Both the position numbers and the translations under genes were made by a program. A stretch of 43,680 nt of DNA from JAJRRH01 sp047638815 (GTDB taxonomy: Bacteria > Bacteroidota > Bacteroidia > Flavobacteriales_D > JABDKJ01): NCBI GenBank assembly GCA_047638815.1, contig JBLIMR010000019.1, positions 1 through 43,680 on the forward strand, in the 5' to 3' direction. The notes under the pieces were generated by a model. The model had not been told where the DNA came from and made no database searches. It was given only the letters and a program-made list of their open reading frames with translations. This document shows, piece after piece, positions 1 to 10,600 of the stretch (position 1 is the first letter of the stretch; each line of letters opens with the position of its first letter).

Positions 1-2670
1 AGGTTATCGTTAAGTCATCGTCACAATTGTCACTAAATGTTGCCGCTTCTGTTGGAAGTGCTTCATCACATTCTATAGTTACATCTGCTGGAGTAGTTTC
101 TACTTCTGGTGACGTTGTATCTTCTACCGTAATTAACTGCGTGTAAAATGTAGCATTTCCGCAATCATCAGTTACTGTCCATGTTCTTGTCATCGTAACA
201 ACACATCCTACCATTTCACTTGACTCATTAAAACCAAGTGTTGGGTTTGGATCACAATTATCAAATCCTGTTGGTTGCGCTGGTGCTAATACATCATTTG
301 CACATTCTACTGTCGTATTACTTGGCACACCTGTTAATGTTGGTGCAGTAGTATCCGTTACAGTGATTGTTTGTGTTACTGTTGTTGTATTTCCACAATC
401 ATCAGTCGCTGTCCATGTTCTTACTATTTCCTCTTGACATGCAAGTGGGCTAGTTACCTCTGATTCGGTAATTGTTAAATCATCATCACAGTTATCAGTG
501 AACGTTGGTGCGTCCGTTGGAAGCGCCTCGTCACATTCTAAGGCTACATCAGCTGGCTCATTTGAAGCAACTGGTGATGTTGTATCAATCACAGTGATTA
601 CTTGAGAAGTTGATATTGCGTTTCCACAATCATCAGTTGCTGTCCATGTTCTAGTTATTACCAGTGGACATCCGTTTCCTGATTCTACTTCTCCGAAGGT
701 TATCGTTAAGTCATCGTCACAATTGTCACTAAATGTTGCCGCTTCTGTTGGAAGTGCTTCATCACATTCTATAGTTACATCTGCTGGAGTAGTTTCTACT
801 TCTGGTGACGTTGTATCTTCTACCGTAATTAACTGCGTGTAAAATGTAGCATTTCCGCAATCATCAGTTACTGTCCATGTTCTTGTCATCGTAACAATAC
901 ATCCTACCATTTCACTTGACTCATTAAAACCAAGTGTTGGGTTTGGATCACAGTTATCAGATGCTGTAGGTTGCGCTGGTGCTAATACATCATCTGCACA
1001 TTCTACAGTTACATTACTCGGCACACCTGTTAATGTTGGTGCAGTAGTATCCGTTACAGTGATTGTTTGTGTTACTGTTGTTGCATTTCCACAATCATCA
1101 GTCGCTGTCCAGGTTCTTACCATCTCCTCTTGACATGCAAGTGGGTTAGTTACCTCTGATTCGGTAATTGTTAAATCATCATCACAGTTATCAGTGAACG
1201 TTGGTGCGTCCGTTGGAAGCGCCTCGTCACATTCTAAGGCTACATCAGCTGGCTCATTTGAAGCAACTGGTGATGTTGTATCAATCACAGTGATTACTTG
1301 AGAAGTTGATATTGCGTTTCCACAATCATCAGTTGCTGTCCATGTTCTAGTTATTACCAGTGGACATCCGTTTCCTGATTCTACTTCTCCGAAGGTTATC
1401 GTTAAGTCATCGTCACAATTGTCACTAAATGTTGCCGCTTCTGTTGGAAGTGCTTCATCACATTCTATAGTTACATCTGCTGGAGTAGTTTCTACTTCTG
1501 GTGACGTTGTATCTTCTACCGTAATTAACTGCGTGTAAAATGTAGCATTTCCGCAATCATCAGTTACTGTCCATGTTCTTGTCATCGTAACAATACATCC
1601 TACCATTTCACTTGACTCATTAAAACCAAGTGTTGGGTTTGGATCACAGTTATCAGATGCTGTAGGTTGCGCTGGTGCTAATACATCATCTGCACATTCT
1701 ACAGTTACATTACTCGGCACACCTGTTAATGTTGGTGCAGTAGTATCCGTTACAGTGATTGTTTGTGTTACTGTTGTTGCATTTCCACAATCATCAGTCG
1801 CTGTCCAGGTTCTTACCATCTCCTCTTGACATGCAAGTGGGTTAGTTACCTCTGATTCGGTAATTGTTAAATCATCATCACAGTTATCAGTGAACGTTGG
1901 TGCGTCCGTTGGAAGCGCCTCGTCACATTCTAAGGCTACATCAGCTGGCTCATTTGAAGCAACTGGTGATGTTGTATCAATCACAGTGATTACTTGAGAA
2001 GTTGATATTGCGTTTCCACAATCATCAGTTGCTGTCCATGTTCTAGTTATTACCAGTGGACATCCGTTTCCTGATTCTACTTCTCCGAAGGTTATCGTTA
2101 AGTCATCGTCACAATTGTCACTAAATGTTGCCGCTTCTGTTGGAAGTGCTTCATCACATTCTATAGTTACATCTGCTGGAGTAGTTTCTACTTCTGGTGA
2201 CGTTGTATCTTCTACCGTAATTAACTGCGTGTAAAATGTAGCATTTCCGCAATCATCAGTTACTGTCCATGTTCTTGTCATCGTAACAACACATCCTACC
2301 ATTTCACTTGACTCATTAAAACCAAGTGTTGGGTTTGGATCACAATTATCAGATGCTGCAGGTTGCGCTGGTGCTAATACATCATCTGCACATTCTACAG
2401 TTACATTACTCGGTACACCTGTTAATGTTGGTGCAGTAGTATCCGTTACAGCGATTGTTTGTGTTACTGTTGTGGCATTTCCACAATCATCAGTCGCTGT
2501 CCATGTTCTTACCATCTCCTCTTGACATGCAAGTGGGTTAGTTACCTCTGATTCAATAATTGTTAAATCATCATCACAGTTATCTGTAAACGTTGGTGCG
2601 TCCGTTGGAAGCGCCTCGTCACATTCTACGGCTACATTAGCTGGCACATTTGAAGCAACTGGTGCTTCTG
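1..2670. repeat. 696-bp tandem super-repeat, about 3.8 copies
   Basis: Period exactly 696 bp: the sequence AGGTTATCGTTAAGTCATCG recurs at 1, 697, 1393 and 2089. The period is 232 codons, so the frame is preserved and each unit encodes three different HYR-like modules in fixed order. Copies 697-1392 and 1393-2088 look identical by eye. Copy 1-696 differs at roughly 15-20 positions, clustered in one module. The copy from 2089 fades at about 2670. The array continues past the left edge. Confidence 0.97.
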
Positions 2671-4252
2671 TATCAACAACATTAATATGTTGGATGAAGA
2701 AATATTCATCACCACACTCATCTTCTACGATCCATTCTCTTATCACAAACTCTTCCCCGTCACATGATGGGCTTCCTTCATAACAAGTATTGATAGCAGA
2801 GTACATGTCAAAGTAATTACTTCCTGAAGGATTGGCCGAATTACCAACTGGAATTCCATTTACAGTTCCTTCATAATCAATCCAAAATCCAAATCCGTAT
2901 CCACCATACACATCTCTTTCACCGAGGCTCATATGATGTTGACTGCCATCAGCTACAAGCGAAATATCAGAATCACTAAATGATCCAAAACCAAGTACAG
3001 CATTAGGCTTTGAAAAATCCACATTAGCGAATATTCTTAATGCGGCATTTGAATCAGTTTCATTGTATCCACCATCGGCAAGGAATGTTGCTTGATCCAC
3101 TAATTCCTCAAAGTAGAAATCGATTAAAAATCCAGAATTGTTATCATCTACATTTTCAACCCTTCCAGTAAGTCTTAGGGTTCCGTCATTTAAGAAAATG
3201 ATGTTTCCATTATTCCAAACAAAATGTTTTTGTACATCAGGTAAAAATGAATGTGCCCAAAAATTCCTCCAATTATAAGAAGGGTAAGTACTCAAATCAA
3301 TTTCGCAAGACTTGTATGCATCACTATAATCTTCATATTCCAAAACTGTTCCATTATCAAAAGTCACATTCGGATAAGCATCACCGCATTCCACTGTCAC
3401 CTCATCCTGAAGATTGTTTGGCGTTGGTTCTGTTGCAACATAAACCCAGTTTGATTCACCATTCATGTAACCAGAACAACCCACTCTTTGAGCACATCTC
3501 CTAAACCAAGTACTTTCAGTTATGGAAGTCGTAAGCGAACTGCCATTTGCACCACTTATAACGCTTGACCCTGAAACAGAATTGGTAGAATTTGATAACC
3601 AAATGTATTCTAACGCTCCTGAACCTCCAGTTGGAGAAGATGCATTTGAAATAGTGAAAGATTCATCCGCACAAACAGAACCATTTGTTGAAATATAACC
3701 TGCATCTGTAACGTCATCGCATCCACCCCCATTATAGATTGAGAAACTTAACCAAATGCTACCGCATAAATTATTTCCATCATCATATTGGTATGCCTGA
3801 GCATCTAAATCATAAGTTCCAACACCACCATTCCAGTTATAATCCTCCTCTGCACCACTAGGATATGTATATGGCAAAATATTTTCAGTACTCTCATTGT
3901 AATTATCTAACCAGATTTTTACACTCTCAATAGAACCACTAGTTTCAATTGCTATGTAATAGCTGGCTGGTAAATCAGAAGTGCTAATACTCATTCCATC
4001 ATACAAGACTCCAATACCCGGAACCTCATCATCTGTCGATTGGTCATATATTTTTACTCCAACTATTGATCCACAAGTCATTTCCGAATCACTGGCATGG
4101 CTAGGGGATGAAAAAGAAAAAGCAGTATTGGATATACTGCTAGTTGGTGTTAATGCCAATAAGTTGTCATTAGATTCGATGTTATGAGGTGTTATCCAGC
4201 TAGTGCTCAACACAACTAAACACAACGCCAAAACAGTGTAGAAATTTTTCAT
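1..4252 (-). CDS. giant HYR-like repeat surface protein, C-terminus beyond the left edge
   Basis: Open minus-strand frame from ATG at 4252 to base 1, at least 1417 codons with no stop that I can find. The N-terminus MKNFYTVLALCLVVLSTSW is a signal peptide. A domain of about 200 aa follows (cysteine-rich, with VKIYDQSTD and GGCDDVTDAG), homologous to the start of the neighbouring giant gene. Next comes a module unique to this protein (about 2740-3410) and then a long run of HYR-like modules of about 77 aa. Each has the pattern AP...P.NVTVEC...DNCD...C...RTWTATDDCGN...Q.ITV.D and four conserved cysteines. The family is typical of exported Bacteroidota adhesin-like proteins. A T9SS sorting domain probably lies past the edge but is not visible. 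Role inferred: cell-surface stalk or adhesin. Confidence 0.9.
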   Translation of the reverse strand, partial: MKNFYTVLALCLVVLSTSWITPHNIESNDNLLALTPTSSISNTAFSFSSPSHASDSEMTCGSIVGVKIYDQSTDDEVPGIGVLYDGMSISTSDLPASYYIAIETSGSIESVKIWLDNYNESTENILPYTYPSGAEEDYNWNGGVGTYDLDAQAYQYDDGNNLCGSIWLSFSIYNGGGCDDVTDAGYISTNGSVCADESFTISNASSPTGGSGALEYIWLSNSTNSVSGSSVISGANGSSLTTSITESTWFRRCAQRVGCSGYMNGESNWVYVATEPTPNNLQDEVTVECGDAYPNVTFDNGTVLEYEDYSDAYKSCEIDLSTYPSYNWRNFWAHSFLPDVQKHFVWNNGNIIFLNDGTLRLTGRVENVDDNNSGFLIDFYFEELVDQATFLADGGYNETDSNAALRIFANVDFSKPNAVLGFGSFSDSDISLVADGSQHHMSLGERDVYGGYGFGFWIDYEGTVNGIPVGNSANPSGSNYFDMYSAINTCYEGSPSCDGEEFVIREWIVEDECGDEYFFIQHINVVDTEAPVASNVPANVAVECDEALPTDAPTFTDNCDDDLTIIESEVTNPLACQEEMVRTWTATDDCGNATTVTQTIAVTDTTAPTLTGVPSNVTVECADDVLAPAQPAASDNCDPNPTLGFNESSEMVGCVVTMTRTWTVTDDCGNATFYTQLITVEDTTSPEVETTPADVTIECDEALPTEAATFSDNCDDDLTITFGEVESGNGCPLVITRTWTATDDCGNAISTSQVITVIDTTSPVASNEPADVALECDEALPTDAPTFTDNCDDDLTITESEVTNPLACQEEMVRTWTATDDCGNATTVTQTITVTDTTAPTLTGVPSNVTVECADDVLAPAQPTASDNCDPNPTLGFNESSEMVGCIVTMTRTWTVTDDCGNATFYTQLITVEDTTSPEVETTPADVTIECDEALPTEAATFSDNCDDDLTITFGEVESGNGCPLVITRTWTATDDCGNAISTSQVITVIDTTSPVASNEPADVALECDEALPTDAPTFTDNCDDDLTITESEVTNPLACQEEMVRTWTATDDCGNATTVTQTITVTDTTAPTLTGVPSNVTVECADDVLAPAQPTASDNCDPNPTLGFNESSEMVGCIVTMTRTWTVTDDCGNATFYTQLITVEDTTSPEVETTPADVTIECDEALPTEAATFSDNCDDDLTITFGEVESGNGCPLVITRTWTATDDCGNAISTSQVITVIDTTSPVASNEPADVALECDEALPTDAPTFTDNCDDDLTITESEVTSPLACQEEIVRTWTATDDCGNTTTVTQTITVTDTTAPTLTGVPSNTTVECANDVLAPAQPTGFDNCDPNPTLGFNESSEMVGCVVTMTRTWTVTDDCGNATFYTQLITVEDTTSPEVETTPADVTIECDEALPTEAATFSDNCDDDLTIT

Positions 4253-4612
4253 AGGTTATAAATTAAGTTTTTGTCATAATGCTCAAATGAAAAAACATAT
4301 GACTCAAGTGTCTATATAATATGTGTAAAATTACTCTTATTAATGTCGCTAATCAAGCTATTTCTTCGATGAGTGGATGTTTTTTGTCGACAAAGAATGT
4401 GCCTCAATTCGCTGGAAGGCAGTATAGTTCTATAAGTCACATAGTAGCTACTCACATAATCACCACATTGCCAACAAGATAGGGGGTTTTTTTAAAGAGA
4501 AGATGAGTTAAGACCATACTAGACTGGGCTAATCGAATGATTGGTACTATACAAGTCTTTACACAGTAATTTATAGACCACGATTCGAACACAAGGAATT
4601 ACAGCGCAATAA
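4253..4612. other. intergenic region between the two giant genes
   Basis: About 360 AT-rich bases between the start of the first giant gene and the terminator of the second. I find no convincing ORF, no exact TAnnTTTG box on the minus strand, and no RNA gene. It should hold the promoter of the gene starting at 4252. Confidence 0.5.
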
Positions 4613-4615
4613 CAC

Positions 4616-4655
4616 AAAAAAAGCCACTCCGAATAATTCTAAGTGGCTTTTAAAA
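4616..4655 (-). terminator. intrinsic terminator of the 2290-aa repeat gene
   Basis: Read on the minus strand: a ten-base stem AAAAGCCACT / AGTGGCTTTT with a 13-base loop, running into seven T's (A's at 4616-4622 on the plus strand). It lies 16 bases past the TAA stop at 4671-4673. Confidence 0.9.
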
Positions 4656-4670
4656 AGGTTTAAGTCTTAA

Positions 4671-7600
4671 TTATTTAGACTTCACTATCTTGCTAGATGA
4701 AATTTCTCCTTCGAAAATCAATCTAGTATGATACATACCATAGTTCCATTTGTCAGTATCAATATTAAACTCGTAGTACATACCTCCTAAGGCATATCCT
4801 GTGAAAATCACATCAACACGTTCTCCTATTGCACTATAAACTTCCAGTAAAACAAATCCATCTTCTGGAAGAATAAATGAAATTGTAGTAGATTCACTAA
4901 ACGGATTTGGCGCAGTTAGTATCTCAGCATTTGGAACATCTCCACCAGTAACAACTGATATAATTTGAGATGCAATTGTTTCGTTATCGCAATCGTCTAT
5001 TACCGTCCAAGTTCTAGAAATTGTATATGGGCAATCGGTTCCATTTTGAACTTCACTAAATGATACCTCAATGTCACTATCACAATTATCCATTACAGTT
5101 AATTCCGGAGCAATTGGAATATCACCACCACAATCGATAGTCACATTTTCAGGAGCATCCAAAATAACAGGAGCTTGATCATCATACAATGTAATAAATT
5201 GAATAGCAGTAGCAACATTGTTGCAGTTATCCATAGCTATCCATGTTCTTTCAATTACACCTAGGCACCCTCCTGAGAAGTTATTGTCTGTGTATGTAAT
5301 CTCAACATCGGTATCACATGCGTCAGTTGCAAAAAGCACATAACTTTCCAGTACATCGCAACCAGCGGTAATACTTGTTGGATAGTTCCCAAATGAAGGT
5401 GCGTTGTTATCAACCACAGTTATCACTTGATTGTCCTTAGCTAGGTTCCCACATGCATCAATTGCAGTATAGTGTCTTGTTATTGTATAAGGGCAAGTAG
5501 AGAAATCAGCTTCTTCATACCAAGTAACAGAAACATCTTCATCACAATTATCTATAGCCGTTACATTTGCAGGCTCAGGAATACTATCACAATCAGCTTC
5601 AGTATCATCTGAAATTCCAACAAGGATAGGCGCTACATCGTCAGTCATAATAATCTCCTGAGTAGCTGTAGCTTCATTTCCACATTCGTCCGTTACTGTC
5701 CATGTTCTAGTAATCAATACTGAACAACCTGAACCAGTTGTTTCCTCACTTAAGGATACCACTGGGTTATCCTCACAGTTATCAGTTGCTGTAACAGTTG
5801 ACGGTGCAGGAGGATTTCCACCACATGTAATTGCCGCATCTGCAGGAACTCCATTTAGCACAGGTGCAATGTTATCCGTAACAGTAATTGTTTGAGAATG
5901 ACTTCCTGTATTTCCACAGTTATCTATTCCTGTCCATGTTCTTACAACCTGGAATCCACAGTCTAAATCTGTCATTACATCCGTCATTTCCACCGTAACA
6001 TTATCATCGCAATTATCAGTAAATGATACAGGATCCGCTTTAGGAACTCCACCATCACATGGTACTATTATATCTGCAGGACCATTACTTACAACAGGTA
6101 TATCATTATCAACAATCGTTATTACCTGAGTATCAACAGTCGTATTACCACAAGCATCTGTAGCTGTATATGTTCTTGTAAGCACCAATGGGCAATCACC
6201 GATTGATTGGTCAGTATAATTTACAGAAGCACCTCCACAAGCATCGAATGCTGAAGCACTACCAATATTGGACTCAGCTGTACTTTCGTCACATGAAATT
6301 GTGATATCGGCTGGAATATTCAAAGTCGGACCATTATCATCAATAATCGATATAGATTGATTACAAGTTGTTGCGTTACCACATCCATCAACTGCTGTCC
6401 AAGTTCTGATAAATGCCGCAGGGCAGTTACCTGATAATGGACCATCAGAATAATTAACAGAAGCTCCTGAACAATTGTCAGTTGATGTTGCACTACCTGT
6501 AACAGCTGGATTTGAATTTGAGTTTTCACAGTCTAAAGTGACATCTGCAGGACAAATAATCACTGGACCTGTTGTATCTTCAAAAGTAATCGTCTGGCTT
6601 TCAGAAGTTGTGTTTCCACAAGCATCAATGGCCATCCAGGTTCTAACTAATGAAGCATCGCAACCTTGACCATTTTCAACTTCAGTCATAGACTCAGTCA
6701 CATTTGGATCACAGTTATCAAGAGCAGTAACATTTGCATCTGCTGGTTCAGAACCACATTCTACAGTTACATTACTTGGCACACCAGAAAGAACTGGAGC
6801 CGTAGAGTCTGTAACCGTAATTGTTTGCGTGAATTCTGCCTGATTACCACAGTCATCTGTAGCTGTAAACAATCTTACCAATTGATATCCGCATGATAAA
6901 GTAATGTTTTCTTCAGTCATCACAACGTTGATATCATCATCACAGTTATCCGTGAATGTTGCGTTCGATGCTGGAATATTCTCATCACAATCATATGATG
7001 CATCCGCTGGACCCGAATTTAGCTCAGGTGCAGATGTATCGGTGATGGTAATTACTTGCTCTCCAGCACTTACATTTCCACAGAAATCCATTGTAGTATA
7101 TGTTCTTGTAAATACGTAAGGACAAGTTCCACTGATCGCTCCATCTTCAAAAGTGATGGCTACGTCATCATCACAAGCATCAATCGCTGTTGCGAAACCT
7201 GTATTTGACATGTCTGAGGATTCATCACACTCTATCGTTACATTAGCAGGAACGCTTAACTCAGGTGCCGCTTCATCAATGATCGTAATTTGTTGATCAT
7301 CTGTTGTAGCATTTCCACAACCATCAGTTGCTGTCCATGTTCTAACAATTGTTACAGGACAAAATCCCTCCACTGGACTATCAGCATAAGTTATTGAAGC
7401 TTCGGAACAGTTGTCAAATGCGGTGGCATTTCCTGTGTTAGCAGGATCAGTATTTGCTGTAGCGCAATCCACTTGAGCGTCAGCTGGTACATTAAGAATT
7501 GGCCCTTCGTTGTCAACAACAGTTATCACTTGAGTTTCTACCGTTTCATTTTCGCAAACATCAACTCCAGTCCAGGTTCTAGTTATTGTATAAGGACATC

Positions 7601-10600
7601 CAGTGCTTATAACTTCTTCCATAGATACATCCACCAATCCATTACAATCATCTTGACCTGTTAGTGATGGTGCTTCAGGAATGTCAGCGCAATCAACGGT
7701 AACGTCAGATGGAACACCAATTAATTCAGGTGCTTCAACATCAACTACATTAGCAATTGTCACTACAGTATCAGAAACATTTCCACAGTTATCTATTGCA
7801 TAATAGTTACAAGTTAACTCTGCGACAATTGGACATTCTACATCAAAATCCATTGTTAAGAAGTGAATCCAATCAACATCTGTATCACAGCTATCTGTAA
7901 CGGACAATGGCAATAAATCAAATTGAATAAATAGATCCGTTAGATATTGATTGTAAGCTGCCTCTTCTTCATCGCTTAGTTCTCCGTTCAAAAATGCTTG
8001 AGCAGTTTCAACATCAGCCTCTTCGCATGTTACGTTTTCTAAACCATCAGGAACAACTACAACAGGAGGAGTTGTATCCACTACAGTAATAATCTGAGAA
8101 GTAGAAATTTCATTTCCACAATCATCAGTTGCTGTCCATGTTCTTGTAATAATCTTTGGACATCCGTTTCCTGATTCAACATCGTTCATTACAACTGTAA
8201 GATCATTGTCACAGTTGTCTTCAAAGGAAGCTTCATCAGAAGGCATATCGCCAGAACATTCAATTGTTACATGAGCTGGAGTGTGTATCACTTCAGGGTT
8301 AACATCATCAACAACACTAATCATTTGCGTGTACGATGTCACATTTGAACATGCATCTGTTACGGTCCATATTCTTGTGATAATAATTTCACATCCGTTT
8401 TGCGCAGATGATTCGTTAAAACCAACTGTTGGATTTGGATCACAGTTATCATTTGCCAATAATTCTGGCACAGCAGGAACATCATCAATACATTGTGCGG
8501 AAGTATTCGCAGGAACACCTTCAAGTGTTGGTGCATTAGCATCGGTTACTGTAATTGTTTGAGTTACTGTTGTTGCATTTCCGCAATCATCAGTAGCAAC
8601 CCATGTTCTTACCAATTCATATTGACAAGCAAGAGCATTATTCTCTTCTGAGAAATCTATTGTCAAGTTTTCATCACAATTATCAGTAAATGAAGGCTCC
8701 ATATTTGGAACATCCTCATCACATTGAATTGTAACATCTGCTGGCTCATTTGAGGCAACAGGTGAAGTCGAATCATTAATAGTGATTACTTGAGAAGTAG
8801 AAATCGCATTTCCACAATCATCAGTTGCTGTCCATGTTCTTGTAATAACCTTAGGACATAATGCACTTGATTCAACATCGTTCATTACAACTGTAAGATC
8901 ATTGTCACAGTTGTCTTCAAATGTAGCTTCATCAGAAGGCATATCGCCAGAACATTCAATTGTTACATGAGCTGGAGTGTGTATCACTTCAGGGTTAACA
9001 TCATCAACAACACTAATCATTTGCATATACGATGTCACATTTGAACATGCATCTGTTACGGTCCATATTCTTGTGATAATAATTTCACATCCGTTTTGCG
9101 CAGATGATTCGTTAAAACCAACTGTTGGATTTGGATCACAGTTATCATTTCCTGTTAACTCTGGTGCATCCTCTAAATCTTCAAGACAAGCAACTGTTGT
9201 GTTTCCAGGAACGTCATTCAGCGTTGGCGCTGTAGTATCTGTTATTGTAATTGTTTGAGTTACTGTTGTTGCATTTCCGCAATCATCAGTAGCAACCCAT
9301 GTTCTTACCAATTCATATTGACAAGCAAGAGCATTATTCTCTTCAGAAAAATCAATCGTCAAGTTTTCATCGCAATTATCAGTGAAAGTTGGCTCCGTGC
9401 TTGGAACATCATCATTACACTCCACATTAACATCAGCTGGCTCATTTGAAGCTACAGGAGATGTATTGTCATTAATAGTGATTAATTGCTCGCAAGTTGA
9501 AAAGTTACCACAATCATTAGTCGCAGTCCAAACTCTAGTTATTTGAGATTCGCAATCACTACTAGTTTCAGTTTCAGAATAAACTACATCAATATCAGAA
9601 TTTAATGAATCAGAGAAATTTGGCTCAATTGGATCTGGAATATCCATTCCACATTCTACAATTAAATCTTGAGGCTCCTCACCATCGATGGTAATTTCTG
9701 ATTCAAATATTATTACTTCAACAGCATCAGTTTCTGAACAGTCCGCGCAATTAGTGACTGTAACAGAATAAGTACCAGCTTCTGTAATGGTAATAGATGG
9801 CGTTGTTTCTCCAGTTGACCAAACATATGTTGGTTCTCCAATCGAACCAGATGGTGTACATGTTTCACTTAACATGATATTGATGTCTCCATTTTCAGGA
9901 TAAAATCCATCATATCCAGGTCCACCTGTAATATTAAACCAACCCGATGCACCAAATCCAGCTCCAGTTTGATTGGCATTGTTTCCAACCTGCATTGCAG
10001 GTCCTCTTCTGTGGACATAAAATGCACCATGATTTTGGGAAATGATCGTACCACTTGTATACGCGTAGTAATACCATTCACTCGCATTTGTTGAACCGCA
10101 GTTGTTTGCCTTTGGGCTATTAACAGGGGCAACATTAGTCCCACCCGTAAAATTAATATCGAATGTAACAATATCAGTTCCATTACTTCCGGTACCCGAA
10201 TAATTAGCCGTTCCATCTTCGCACTCAGTCCAACTTAAGTTAGTACCAACAAAATGTCTTGCTCCAGAATTCACAAGATATAAGGAGTATTCAGTAGAAT
10301 TTCCACAATGGATTGTATTTGATACCGTTCTGTCACAACACTCTGTGCAACTCGAAGCATTCGTTATTGTAGCATTTAAAACAACATCTTCTCCAATACA
10401 AACCTCAACATCATCACCGGCATCAACTGTTATTTCACAGCAATTGTTTGTGACGACTACTTCCACCCAGTTAGACTCTCCAACATAACTGCTACAACCT
10501 TCTCTTCTAGCACATCTTCTGTAGAACCCGGATTCCGTATTGCTTGTTGTTAGCTCTGAAGTGTTACTATTCGAAATAGCAGTATAATCATCTAAATTTG

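Noticed and set aside
1..2670. Regular repeats that might suggest a CRISPR array or satellite
   Set aside because: The period is 696 bp, a multiple of three, and the repeats encode in-frame protein modules with no spacers.
3247..3504. Short plus-strand ORFs around 3.2-4.2 kb
   Set aside because: They are antisense to the first giant gene and lack coding character.
8281..9258. Two near-identical 93-aa plus-strand ORFs 696 bases apart
   Set aside because: They are antisense shadows of the duplicated HYR-like block; the minus strand has the conserved cysteine pattern.
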